The position numbers and the translations under genes are program-made. From Paramacrobiotus metropolitanus (Eukaryota > Tardigrada > Eutardigrada > Parachela > Macrobiotidae): DNA of 64,000 nt. Below are positions 1 through 11,181 of the stretch, in pieces. Location of the stretch: positions 1 through 64,000 of the forward strand of contig NW_026570290.1 of NCBI RefSeq assembly GCF_019649055.1, written 5' to 3'. A model generated the notes under the pieces. That model was not told where the DNA came from. It ran no database searches and saw only the letters and a list, made by a program, of their open reading frames with translations. The stretch's first letter is position 1. Every line of letters begins with the position of its first letter.

Positions 1-50
1 TGACGCCATTCCTTCAAAGGTCTCTTCTGGCTTGTCCTGGAGGGTCGTTA

Positions 51-620
51 TCAAACATTCCTTTCGTTAAGTTTGCCTCCTTCATTGCCGTGGAAGAGCG
101 TCTGTACCGTCGTTTCGTCTTCATCGTCAGTGTAAAACTTGTCACTTGACGTGGGGCTGGTTCGTTCTCTTCCAGCTGTTCTTGTAAGAACAGTGAGTTT
201 TCGAAAGGTCATCCTGTTTGACCTTTCCTTCGTCAATCAGCATGTCGCTGCTGACGGCGCCACCACCTTCGGTGACCTTTTATTGACTTCGGTATTTCCC
301 TTCTCAGCTTGGTCCGCGTTTTCCTCCTTGACCTTTTCGGCCGACCCGTGCCATTCCTCCGGTCTCGGCCTTCAAGTCATCTTTATTCTGTCCATCCGTA
401 GCCGTTCTCTCTTCGGTGACCTTTGACTGGTCTACCGTGCCGTCATCGGCGTGCCGTCCAGTTTTGACTTCCATCACTCGAGCTCTCTTTGTTCAAGGTT
501 TCCTTCAGAGCCTTTTGGTATGTGGCTTCTGAACCTTTGGTGTCCTTCCTCCCAAAGGTCTTCTGAGCTCGAGTTGCTCTTTCATGTTCCACTGGACGTG
601 TGAACGGCTTTAATTTCCGC
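51..620 (-). pseudogene. Possible decayed gene for a charged, disordered protein
   Basis: On the minus strand several frame-shifted stretches translate into strongly hydrophilic peptides rich in Lys, Glu and Asp, such as QSKVTEERTATDGQNKDDLK, AEKVKEENADQAEKGNTEVN and FYTDDEDETTVQTLFHG. They lie one after another but are separated by stop codons and frame changes. The composition recalls LEA-like or other intrinsically disordered proteins. The codons for Lys-Val (AAGGTC) produce part of the AAGGTCA motif density. The gene may be broken, may be exons at the window edge, or the resemblance may be chance. No family was recognised. Confidence 0.22.
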
Positions 621-842
621 TCGTAAGGTTTTCTGACCGTTCTCTCTGACTACCCGCTGAGACCGGTTCATTACCGTCTGTATCTTGATCCATGTCTTTG
701 GGTTTATTGATGATCGGATAACTTGGACGATGCTAATAATGTTTCTGACACGTGTGTTAGATTACGTTACGCGACTTTTACACGTGAACAGTAACAAGCA
801 CTGGCCTACAAGGTCACTTCGTATCGTACGAGCTCAGTTGCT

Positions 843-1182
843 AAAGGTCACTCTGCCTTTAAAAGATCTAAGTCCTTTCTAAAGGTCACTTTTCTTCAGA
901 AATTTAACTAAGTTCTCAAAAGGTCTCTTCCTTCAGCAAACTCAACTCAATAAGGTCATCAACTGTTTCAGCTTAACGCTTACTCCGACTTTGTTAAAGG
1001 TCACTTTTTCTCCCGAATTTTCGTTTTAAAGGTCACTATCAACTTCGGTCAGAAATGTCTAACCTGAGAATATTTTTCGATTTTATTAAGAAATCAACTT
1101 AGATTTCAGAACGAACGTTATTTCTTCAGCTTTTAGCTTTTGCTAAAGGTCATCAATCTCGTCAAAATTTTTGGTAAAGGTC
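843..1182 (+). repeat. Cluster of AAAGGTCA motifs
   Basis: AAAGGTCA occurs at 843, 881, 996, 1028, 1145 and 1175, with variants near 918 (AAAAGGTCTC) and 951 (TAAGGTCATC). Copies are about 30-45 bases apart, except for one wider gap between 1035 and 1145. The core AGGTCA equals the nuclear-receptor half site, but spacing is irregular and no direct-repeat or inverted pairing stands out, so this may be a degenerate minisatellite. Confidence 0.6.
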
Positions 1183-1237
1183 AACTTCTCGTCAGTTGGT
1201 TCAGAAAATTTTCTTGGTTAGCTACGTCAATCTTGAG

Positions 1238-1515
1238 TGCCGTGCGCAAAACTCCGCCTCCTTACGAAATCTCAGCTTCTAATTGGCTTACTTCTGCTTA
1301 ACTTTAGCTTTACGTCTGCGCCAATCACAGCGTTTATAAACGACCAATCAGGTGAGTTGTTTTCAAATTATAAGGCAGAGTGACGTCACGTCAAAATCCG
1401 AAAATTTCGCTAGCGCGCCGTGTGCAAAGTGCCGCCTACTTTTCTGCTCAGCTCATCACCGACCAATCAGAATTGCAATTTTACCCTTACGCCAATGGCG
1501 AAATTAATAAACGAA
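1238..1515 (+). promoter_or_regulatory. Duplicated block with CCAAT, CRE and TATA-like sites
   Basis: Two related units are seen. Unit 1 (about 1238-1352) has GCCGTGCGCAAA, an ATTGG (reverse CCAAT), GCCAATCACAGCG, TTTATAAACG and GACCAATCAGG. Unit 2 (about 1418-1515) has GCCGTGTGCAAAG, GACCAATCAG, ACGCCAATGGCG and TTAATAAACG. A TGACGTCACG (CRE-like palindrome) lies between them at 1380. The clustering resembles a promoter, but no coding start was identified next to it. It could equally belong to a mobile element. Confidence 0.35.
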
Positions 1516-2782
1516 AATCTGACCTGATCGTCTCCGTGATCCAGAATCGATCCTGCGCGTCCTTCCCGCGAATCCTCCAGTTCCTCCAACGATTATACTG
1601 ACTTCTCCTGGGCCAGTCGCTAACCCCTTCTGTCTCGATGCGACAGGACGCAGCGGTGCGTCGACCAAAAGACTTGCTGGCTGCGGGTCTTCTGTCGTGC
1701 CTTGACGTTAGCAACGACAGGGGCGCTCGACCTCCTTTTGGGGAGCGCGCGTATGTGCGCTCTACTCAGTAGAGACGCACCTGAAAACTCCACACCCGAC
1801 AGCCAAAAGTGGCTTGCCCACTCGTGCCCCCCCTTCGGGCTTCTGCCTCTTGCGGCGATCTTTTCGGCGCTTGTGCCCTCCGATCAGAGCTACCAGTAGC
1901 CTTGATCGCGTCAGGTCAGTACAGCGTGCTCTACCAGTAGAGACACACTGGTGCTGATCTGCTGTCGAGATCCAAACGCCTCCTTCGCCACTGGACCGTA
2001 CGCGAGCCCTTTCTCGCGAGACTTCTTCCACACCTCGTCGGATGGACGGAAAAACTCACAGATTATCCTGGAGAAACACGACTCTTGCTACCATATGAGC
2101 GTGGACCTGATGAAGGTTCACGCAGGAACAGAATTGACGGAATTCTGCCTACCAAAAAAGACTAGCAATGCTATAAATACGCCTACGCTACAGAAAGCGA
2201 GAAACGGCGTGATTGCTAGAAATTTATATCCAGACTAAATTCGATAGAATTTCCTCGTGGACAACTCCGCATTGCTGACTGCAGCAAGCGTGAAAAGTGC
2301 GCACGTAGCCGCCACATGATGCGGGTGCGCGCAGAACACTATGCTTTCGCCACGCGTAGGCGGGCGTGCAACAAAACACAACAGACTGCCAAAGCGAGGG
2401 TGTACGCATGTACGCCTGCGCTCACATACAGTTTTTGTGTGATTTTCTCGCTTCATATTGCTTGCGGAAAAGACGATTTCTCAGCAGGTAAAGATCAAAT
2501 TTATTTAAAAATTTTGGTTAGCGACATGTTTACTATAAACCAAGCAACAATTTTACTGCAACTGAATTCCATAGCTCCTGACCAAGGCTTTTTTTGAAAC
2601 TATCCCGACTCTTGTCAGACCACACTGCCAAACAATACATTCTCAGCCAAATTAAACAATAATTCCGTGAAAAGACAACGAGGTAAATTAGCATTTGGGG
2701 TATTATTGCTAGTCATGTGTTAATAAGAGGTACTATGTGTGAACCGGTCAGCAACAACGACATTTCTTTCAGTAACAAAAAC

Positions 2783-3593
2783 TTATAAATAGTTAAGTGA
2801 CGGTGTTTGTGCTGGCACTATCGCCGCTGCCGGAGCGGCAGCATTTGCAATAGCACTCGATGGGGCAACAGCAGGGGCCGTATTAATAATGGGCGCGGCA
2901 GCGACGGTGTTCTGGCTGCCCCATCCGCGGTTGACCTGCGGCTGGACCTGGGAGAACAACTGGACCGGTTTGAGTTCGACCTTGTTCTGGGGGACCATCA
3001 ACTGCACGGGACGGAGGTTGACCTGGGTCTGCGGTGTGTAGAGCTGAACGGGCTGCAGCTGGGGCTGGACGACGGGGGCGCCCCATCCCTGATGCTGGGC
3101 CATGGGCTGGACAGCGACGGGTTGACCCCAACCGGCGTTGGAGCCGATGTTGGCCATAGGGTTGATGCCGCCCATTCCGAACTGGTTGGACAACGGAGCC
3201 AATCCCAGCGTGGCGAGGTTCCCCATACCGCCGGCGCCGAAACCGCCCAGACCGGCACCCAGGCCAGAACCGAGACCGAGTCCTGGGAAGCCGAACTGGG
3301 AAACGACCAGGCCGAGGCAGCCGCCCATTGTAACGGTGAACAGAAGGCTCTGCAAAAATAAGAGTTTTAGAAAATAAGTCAGATGCATCGGAAAGCAGTT
3401 GTACAATTAAAGCTTGGTCTTTCACTTTAGTTTTACAAAATTTGTTAAAAAATGAAAAAAATACGAAGTCAGAAAATCCTTTAAAAGATCAACAGGTGGC
3501 GAATGCAATTGTAAGGTAATAATAGTATCGCTTTAAAGACGTCACATGATCCGTAGCTGGCATAAAAAGTTGACTCACCTTTGTTGTGTGCAT
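2783..3593 (-). CDS. Secreted Gly/Gln-rich protein with GWG and PVQL repeats
   Basis: Two exons: 3579-3593 (five codons, MHTTK, donor GTGAGT) and 2783-3349 (acceptor TTTTTGCAG). The product is about 193 aa. A hydrophobic signal peptide (SLLFTVTMGGCLGLVVS) is followed by a Gly-Leu-rich stretch and then three spaced GWG motifs. After these come repeats of the type PVQL (LQPVQL, LRPVQL, LKPVQL) and an Ala/Pro-rich tail ending in NYL. The five-codon first exon with a phase-0 intron is the same as in the Gly-rich genes at 6209 and 26898, so I place it in that family. A TTTAAATA on the plus strand at 3764-3771 could be its TATA element. The function is unknown; a structural, cuticular or eggshell role is only a guess from composition. 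Confidence 0.7.
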
Positions 3594-4574
3594 GGTAGTT
3601 AACGTTGGCTTGTTGCTAATAACTAAAGTTCAAACAAAAAGTTATACCAAAGGAGCGCAGTTAAAGAAGTTCTAAAGGTCAGGAAAAAATGTTGGAGCAA
3701 GCAGGCGCATACAAAGTTACAAATGATCAAAATAAGGATCTGCAGCGTTAAACCGTTGCATGCTTTAAATAGGTAGGTAACAACGACAATTAAAGGAGAC
3801 TGACAACAACTGGTAGGATAACCTGCTTACGATCGACGTGGACAGAAGCAGTGCTTTGTGTTTTTTATTCATTTGACGCGATTTTTCATTGTTGAAAGCA
3901 GTCCTGCCAGGCGCCCTTGACAAGGTGATGTATTGTTTAGACGCCCTCTTTTGCGGATGACACTTCCACTTTTCCCAGTTTACATTCATTCGATATTGCT
4001 GAGTCAGCCTCAAAACAGTCTACTCGCCGATACGAAGTAATACTGATCCTGAAAGAGAAAGTGTGAGAACGGGGCTGTAGCCTGTATGACCCATACATTT
4101 TGCGTCGCCCTAATTTTTATGACCTTGTAAGGGCGTAGCATTTTCATGTCAAAACAACATCCATAATTTTTATACTATCTTACCAAAATGTGGAAACGCA
4201 ATAAAATTGCATAGTAAATTAACGTGCACAGCTAACCAAATATACTCTGCGGAAGTGTTTGATTGAATTATGTACAAATGTATTTGCAAACTGGAAAAAG
4301 TGTGCATTAATTTCCTATTTGGAGGATGTAAGGCTACTAACAAATCTCCACTGTATCTGTGAATTACTCATTGACCAATTATTGTTCACGATAATACCCA
4401 CGATCTCGGCAAAATATAGTATACATGTATAAGTATTAACGATGTATTCGAGAAACGCCGACATGGTTTTGGGGCATATGGCCAGCCTCGGCTCGGCCGC
4501 GGAGTCTCGTGGAAAACGTCAGAACATGCTCGGCCACCGGAAGGAGCGTATACGTGTTATTGTGAGCAGTGCCA

Positions 4575-4673
4575 CCTGGTGCGTGGCCAGGTGACCCCCT
4601 GATTCGTGGCCAGGGTTTCGAAGACACCTGATTCGTGGCCAGGGAGTGAGATGGATCCTGATACGTGGCCAGG
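4575..4673 (+). repeat. Four copies of CCTGATTCGTGGCCAGG
   Basis: Copies begin at 4575 (CCTGGTGCGTGGCCAGG), 4598, 4627 and 4657 (CCTGATACGTGGCCAGG). Copies are separated by unrelated spacers of 6-14 bases. Each unit is itself a weak inverted repeat (CCTG...CAGG). They lie in a GC-rich island that contrasts with the AT-rich surroundings. Confidence 0.75.
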
Positions 4674-6038
4674 ATGTTGCGGCTGCCTTCCGGTGCGGTT
4701 CTGTGCGTACCATAGCGAGAGAGCAGCGCGAGTGAGAGATGACCTTTAATGAGTTTCACACTGGTGCTCATATAACTGACGAAGACAGCAAAACAAAACT
4801 TAATTGCTTAAGGGTTGGGAAGGCGGGTAACAGAAGATTACCAACGTTAACTTTCAATGATCAACATCCGACTCTGACAACACAAAAACGAGGATAACAG
4901 GCAAAAGGCTCGCACAAGCCGAAAAACACCAATTCGATAAATGCAAGTAGGCTAGCATGAGATAGAACTGACGGTTAGGTAGTCCGTAGGTAAATGGCAG
5001 TTTGCACACCGTACGCAAACAGGAAAGGCAGGCGATTCGCTGGCGGACATGGTTAAGACATCGTTAAAACAAGTTAGCGAGTAAACGCAAACTTTAATTA
5101 CAAAACGATTACAAAACGTGATGTGAAACAGATGCGTAAAAATAAATGCGTCTTGACGAGTATTATGGATAGCTGGGGTTGCCACTAATATTATCTGCCG
5201 AGAAAATCCCAAGCCCTCACGGTTGTTGCACGCGCTTTAGCGTTATTGCTCATTGTCATTACAATCTGCAGAAAATCAGTTTTATAAAGGTCACGCGAGG
5301 ATCCCGTTTTTCCCTATTAAAATAATGTTTATTTGAAAGTACTGAATAAAATACAAGTGCAAGTATTGCACCGGCCTAGCAAGCAACATTAATAAAAAAT
5401 ACCGCGGCTTCACTTGAATATATTTTTTTTATTTTTTTTTAAATTTTTGCATCAACCTGTTGTAGTGTAATCTGTATTGTTGCGCCACCACCGCCTCCAG
5501 ATATCAGCCTGTAATGAGTAATATGTTATTCCATTATGGCTAAGACTGCTTGAAATACATTGCAGTTAATATTATCAGGTAAGAGTTTTAATTAATTCTA
5601 TCCGTGGTATTTTCTTTGCACCATTTTTTAAGTTATTATCGGTTGCCTGCGCTAAGGAATAATGGCGCATCCATAGGCGCCAGAATTGCAGCAGGTCTAT
5701 TGTTGTAAATCGTGTCAGTAGCTCAAGCCTCAATAGTTTCTTTGCAGCATCCAGAGTGCAGTGAAAGTTGTCTATCATAACAACAAAACAGAAAAATGAT
5801 AGCGTAAAAATAATGCAGGTCAAAGCCGTTCTGCTGTAGAGTGGCAGCTCTCTATAAACACTTGCACAGAAACAATCTGGGCATTCTAAACCATGGATAT
5901 TCTGTATGACGCGATGCTGTCAAGTGTCCACTGTCCAGCGTATGGAATTGTTCCAGTTTCCGCCTGCGACGCGTTTCTTCCATCATACTCAACTGGCCAT
6001 TGGTAGGTAGTAGTGCACTGTTAGTTGCCAGTCGTTCC

Positions 6039-6046
6039 TATATAAA
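6039..6046 (+). promoter_or_regulatory. TATA box of the Gly-rich gene at 6209
   Basis: TATATAAA lies about 165 bases upstream of the start codon, leaving room for a 5' UTR of about 130 bases. It is the only good TATA match close upstream. Confidence 0.5.
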
Positions 6047-6208
6047 GCCCATGCTAAAACTGAAAGTGAAAATACTTTAACCCATCACATCCAGTCTTCG
6101 GCCTTTTTTTACTATAGCGTTTTTTGGACCTTACAGTTTTTATAGCGCTTGCAGCTCGTGTTTCCACTTTCCAGTCTATTCGCTTTCAGTTTTACCATCT
6201 ATTCCAGA

Positions 6209-7012
6209 ATGCAGACATTTGCGGTAAGTCGCAATTAAACGCTTTACGCCATATTACCGTGGTCATCTGCCATTACCCTGGTTTAGTGTACCTGGTAGTT
6301 TCAAAACCATTTCTCTCACACAGCAAAAGACGTAATATAAAATTTTTATTTACTGATATAACAATATATAATTATATAATTAATGATGAAGTAATCTTTC
6401 TTTTTCTGCGTCAAGTCTTATTTTAATGCGCACTGTAGCAAGCAACCTCGTATTTTTCCTTTTACTACATTATCCTTGTTTTCAATAAAATTAACGAGTA
6501 ACCTTTAAATTATGGAAGTTAACCTTTTGTCCATCCCTACAGTTTAACAGTGAATTTCTTTAAAGGTCATCTTGCTGTTGGCCTGCGTCGCCGTCGCCTC
6601 CGCTCAGTTCTTCGGCGGTCTGGGTGGAATGGGCGGCTTCGGTGGCATGGGCGGTTTGGGCGGATTTGGCGGCATGGGCGGTCTTGGTGGAATGGGCATG
6701 ATGGGCGGTTTAGGCGGAATGGGCATGGGTGGTTTAGGCGGAATGGGCATGGGCGGTTTAGGCGGAATGGGCATGGGCGGTTTAGGCGGATTTGGTGGAT
6801 TAGGCGGCATGGGCATGGGTGGCCTTGGAGGATTCGGTGGCATGGGTGGATTAGGCGGTATGGGCTATGGTGGAATGGGCATGGGCGGTCTCGGCGGATT
6901 CCCGATGGGCGGTGGAATCGGTGGACTCCAGGGCGGCAGTGGATGGGGCGCAGCCGCCCCCTTGGTGGCCGCTGCCCCTCTGCAGACTTCCACCGGATGG
7001 GGACGCAAGTAG
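6209..7012 (+). CDS. Secreted glycine-rich GGLGGM-repeat protein
   Basis: Exon 1 is 6209-6223 (MQTFA, donor GTAAGT) and exon 2 is 6566-7012, giving about 153 aa. The acceptor is TTTCTTTAAAG, so the coding sequence resumes as VILLLACVAVASAQ, a signal peptide probably cut after ASA. The mature chain is nearly all GGLGGM, GGFGG and GGLGGMGM repeats. The C-terminus is different: GGSGWGAAAPLVAAAPL and finally TSTGWGRK. Gly-Arg-Lys at the very end resembles an amidation/dibasic processing site. An AATAAA follows at 7268. The gene at 26228-26898 is a close paralogue, sharing 5' UTR and first exon. Function is not known; cuticle or secreted antimicrobial-like Gly-rich proteins are possible comparisons. 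Confidence 0.8.
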
Positions 7013-8515
7013 TAGATTTTGAATCGAATCTAATGTTTTTGTTCTCCTTTCTGTTGTTAACACTTATTGTACCGGTATTGTCAGAATCACAGTCATAATT
7101 GTCTGAGAATCTGAGATTACTTGTAATTTGCACAATGCTTGTAACCGTTTTATAAGAAATTTAATCGAATGTTAGCCATATTAATCGGCTGTTTTTGGCT
7201 TGTTGCTTTGTATTTTGAATTCCCGACTGACCCCCATAAACTGTGAAATGTAAAACCCAAAAAAAGAAATAAAATCGAAAAACGACATGGTAAATTATTA
7301 TATTAAATGCCATGACCCAGCGTACAGTATACAGTTAAAATATCATACATATATTGCAAACTTCAAGCTGTCAAAAGTCGAAACTGTTTATGATAAAACA
7401 TGTATTGTCACTTCGTATTTGTGTCAACTGACACAGCGGAGTTGAGAAGCCCTGTCAAACGGTTCAGTAACGTTTCTACACAGCTTATGATTATTATTAT
7501 TTCTGTACCGTATACCGGTCTGATTGATGCGTCTGATTATTCCTCATCAACGAACGGCGAACTTGACTGTGTACCGGATGTTTACCCAGCAAATACTGCT
7601 TTAGTCAAAGTGATGCTTGTACTGACTGAATTTATTTCAGTAGTTTCTTAACTATTCGAACATGTATCTTGCAACGGCCGAGCTGGTCAACGAGCAAGAC
7701 CGATGCTTAAATTAAGGACTTGTGGCTCGCTTATTTGTCTTAATGATTTTCTAATTAGTCACCAATAAATCATTTTAAGTTTCGTAATGGACGCGAGGTG
7801 CAATAATTTCAGGTATTAGTTAAAATCAGGCAGTACTCGTTAAAATGGTAATAATGTTAGCAGAATGTTAATGTTTCTTTGTAATAGTAAATGTTATAAT
7901 AAATGATAACAAATTTCGATGTTAATACGTAGTAATTGTTAAAATCAGAATTTTATGTAGTATATAATTACAGCAACCACCACGAATGCCATGAAACGTA
8001 AATAATACTAGAAAAATTACTCTCTTTATAATTATTCGATACCAGGAGTAAAAAGACATTTGGAAACAGTTGGCAGAAATTAAAAATGGACGCTCTGCAC
8101 AGTTTAAAAAGACAGTCTTTGTTGATTTTCTACACTCATACTTTCAACGCTATACAAGGTGTACTGTCGTAGAACTGCGGACTGATCGACAGCATGTAAT
8201 AAATCACTTAACAACGGCGCTGTTTTTACAAACGTGGAAGCCATTAATTCATTAATGTGACGTAATTTTCCATATTAAACTTAATAAATTTTTATTCTTG
8301 TGGATGTGACTATAACCGTGTGCAATGCGAACGAATAACGTTCCTTGATCTTTCGCAAACCAAGTCCATCATTTACTCAAAGGGTGCATGTTTGACTATT
8401 CTTGCTGACCGCTTACGTTTGTTTGCAACGTTTACGTTTGACCGCTTACGTTTTTTACGCTTGTTTGCAACGCTCAACTAGTATTATTACTGCTAAAACT
8501 TTTGCTTTTGCAAAG
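7013..8515. other. 3' UTR and intergenic, no gene seen
   Basis: The start holds the 3' UTR of the Gly-rich gene with AATAAA at 7268. The remainder is AT-rich with short ORFs only. Confidence 0.5.
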
Positions 8516-9949
8516 ATGATAACCGGAAGTCTCCTTATCGGTAAGAAATTAAACTGCCTAAATTACTTCAGTTCTTGTCCCATGTCAGCTGTTAAAACGT
8601 TTGCGTATGCACCTAAAAAAACTACTGATTAGTTATTACTTCTTTTCTAATGAATAAAACCCATAAAATTTTGAATTATTGCAGCAGTGCACTCAAAGTC
8701 TGGCGTTTTGTCATGCGAGACTTCTTTGTCAAAAAATAATAAAGTTGTATTAGTATGGTTCAGTGCGGGTAAAATGTTCTGCAACAATTATTTTTCTGAT
8801 GAATCCATAATTCCCGCAAAATATATTTAATGCAAAAAATTGCGACAGTTAGCAGAAGCACAGCAATCAACATATACACTTCGCAGTGGGATTATTCGTG
8901 GCGCTGGTCATTGCGCAGGGACAGTATGCGCAATCCCCGGCATCCAGCGCCAAAGGATGCGGCATTCCCATCGTAGTCAATACGGTGCCCGTTCCGGATG
9001 CGTCTCGCGTAATTGTGTACATTGTATTGCAAGTAATTGAATATCAAGTTCTCACAATAATAAAATGTTCGTACATTTCAGTTTGCCGGCCGATGGTATA
9101 AATACCGGCATACCGGTGTCAACACTACCAACCAGTTCCTGGATCATGTCCCGCTAAACCGCAGCGGTATTCCGTTCTCCACCATTTCCGCTACGGGAAT
9201 GATTCTACGAATTGAACAGTATAATAATCCGAATGATGTGGAATGTGTGCACCGTTTTCTGGTCTCTTTGTACGGGGTCAACGGACAATGTCCGGGAAAG
9301 GCCTTTCGTCGGTCGACGGCTACGCGCCAGGTAGTTAGCATGCGCTTACGTCACTCTGCAATAGAAACGGACCATCCAGCGTGTGAATTAAAACTTATAA
9401 AAATAAACCTTCGCTTGGCTCGGCAGTCGTCAGGCCAGTGAAGCGCTAGCCGTTGGCGATTAAGCAGAAAAGCATAAAAAATCGAGAGTACCTATATTTT
9501 TTTAGTGTCGTTTGTTGTGTGAATGACATTACGATGGCACAAAAATAAAATACAGTATGTTGTAAGTACAAGAACAATTGTTGATTCTCCTTAATTTCCA
9601 TTCTGCAGCTGCCAGTGATCTTAACATCCTGTATCTGGACATCGACACCTTTTACCTGGTCTTCATCTGCCGTGGTCCCAACTACAAGACGGGCATGTGT
9701 GATAAACCAGCTTTCCACGTGCTAACACGAAACCGCCCCGATAAAATGACGGCGGACCAGCTGCAAGCCATCGACAACATCGTCGACGCGGCTTTGGCGC
9801 CCTTCTGTTTCTCCTCAGCGGATGTTCAGCAGCAGATGTTCACTGACAATAAACCCTTTTGCACACCGACGGAATATGCCGCCGCGGGATGTGCGCTCAA
9901 GTCTGTAACGGCTCTCATGCAGGACATCGGCAACTCAACCAGTAACTGA
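8516..9949 (+). pseudogene. ApoD-like secreted lipocalin L1 with a 1-bp frameshift
   Basis: Exons: 8516-8540, 8887-9008, 9082-9330 and 9609-9949. Start MITGSLLI continues as VGLFVALVIAQGQ, a signal peptide, then the family linker KGCGIPIVVNTVP. Exon 3 begins FAGRWYKYR (lipocalin GxWY). Exon 4 has LYLDIDTFYLVFIC and NYKTGMCD, then a TRNRPD segment, matching ApoD-type second and third conserved regions. Exon 3 is 249 nt where sister genes are 3n+1. The frame breaks near 9297-9306, where the text has GGGAAAGGCCTTTCG and sister L2 has GGGAAAAGGTCTTTCG. Without one extra base the last exon is read out of frame and stops quickly. It is either a recently broken gene or a homopolymer error in the assembly; the otherwise intact exons favour the latter. 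Likely role: extracellular binding of a small hydrophobic ligand. Confidence 0.75.
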
Positions 9950-11181
9950 GGACTGACGCAGTTGCGACGGTGTGGCCATTTTTCGACGGCCCGTCTTGTG
10001 CATACCCGCATTTCCTTGTACTAGTAATGCTTATACGCATATGTACTGATAATTTATTATGACGTTAAGCTGGTCAGTGTGGTAATGTTTGCTGCACAAA
10101 GGTGACCTTTGTTCGTGAAATGTCACACAAACTGTCTGTATATGTAAATAATGTAAAAGGTCACTACTGTATGTCAAGTTATTACAAACCGAAAGTACAA
10201 CTGCATTTTGCCGGTTTAGTAGAATGTAAGTAAATCTGGTGTGGCGCTAGAATCTCTCAACCCATTGCACGAAAAACAAAGTTCTCACATGGTGATCACA
10301 TAATGCCTGCTGACACTCAAGTTATTATTTTTAACATTGTTTTATATTTTTTTTGTTCCTCAAACATTACTGAGATTATTTATTACGAGTTCGCAATTTT
10401 AACAAAGCTTTGATTTTCTGAGTTGTGCTTACTGGCTATAAACGGCACCATTTGCAGCAACTTCGCGGTGAGGGTGCCTTTATACATTTGTATTTCAGAT
10501 AAATGGTTTAACACGGCCAGGGTTAATGCGGTGGGAGGTATAAATTTGGTAATTATGGTACGAAAATGCAGTGCGTTTGCACTGTTTTGCTGCGGAGCAC
10601 TGAGTACGCTGTTTACATATTGCGCGTTACTCTGTGATGGAAGCATCGAAGTGATTGACAAAATGGGTTTGCTAATTGTTTTTGTACAAATAGCTGCGGT
10701 GCGCTTAAAATGGTTACCAAACATTGACCCAAATGCGCTCCAGCATTATTACCTAAGTTTGTACTACCTTAACTGATTTATTCTAAATTTCTAAATACAT
10801 TTTGTGCACTGCATTACGTCGTAGCAATGTATTAAAGACGATCTTAATGAGCCTGATTCTGCTTCTGCACGTAAAATGCATTAGCGTACAAATATTTTAA
10901 TGGTGTGGTCCATTGCACCGTGAAACGAACGTTCTTACTAGGTTTATCTTTGATCTGACCTTCGAGTTCTCAGTTCTTAAATACTGATGACAAAACGTTT
11001 TTATTAAGTATAACGTAATCAGAAAAGCGTTCGAAATTACCCTGATTTATCGTACAAATATGACTGATTTTAAACTTTAACGGTTTCATTGCAGTCCTTA
11101 CAACCATGTTGACCGCATCGTTTAACTGAGTCTTTCTTCGTTCATTAACGAAACTAATTAACTTTAGCCGATAACTAAACA
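9950..11181. other. Intergenic between lipocalins L1 and L2
   Basis: No gene seen. Overlapping ORFs of 113 and 117 codons on opposite strands (10383-10776) match no family. A 15-bp near-perfect palindrome CAAAGGTGACCTTTG lies at 10097-10111 and an AAAGGTCAC at 10157. Confidence 0.5.

Larger units (their letters stand above)
1..2700. other. Repeat-rich segment without an intact gene
   Basis: No intact gene model could be built here. The segment is more GC-rich between about 1240 and 2450 than the rest of the window. It holds a cluster of AAAGGTCA motifs, a duplicated block with CCAAT boxes, two similar short hairpins built on CTCTAC/GTAGAG (about 1755-1780 and 1926-1946), and a possible decayed gene at the left edge. 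All ORFs are under 100 codons and none shows recognisable domains. Confidence 0.6.
3594..6208. other. Intergenic, no gene seen
   Basis: AT-rich sequence apart from a GC-rich island at about 4440-4760 with four copies of a 17-bp repeat. The ORFs present are short and unlike any family I know. A poly-T/A tract lies near 5420-5445. Confidence 0.5.

Noticed and set aside
10383-10776. Overlapping ORFs of 113 and 117 codons on opposite strands
   Set aside because: Mutual shadows with no recognisable domain; they lie between two well-defined lipocalin genes and do not fit exon models.
10847-10870. MSLILLLH as first exon of lipocalin L2
   Set aside because: It ends in phase 0, whereas the next exon needs phase 1; the 25-nt exon at 11182 fits length, phase and pattern.
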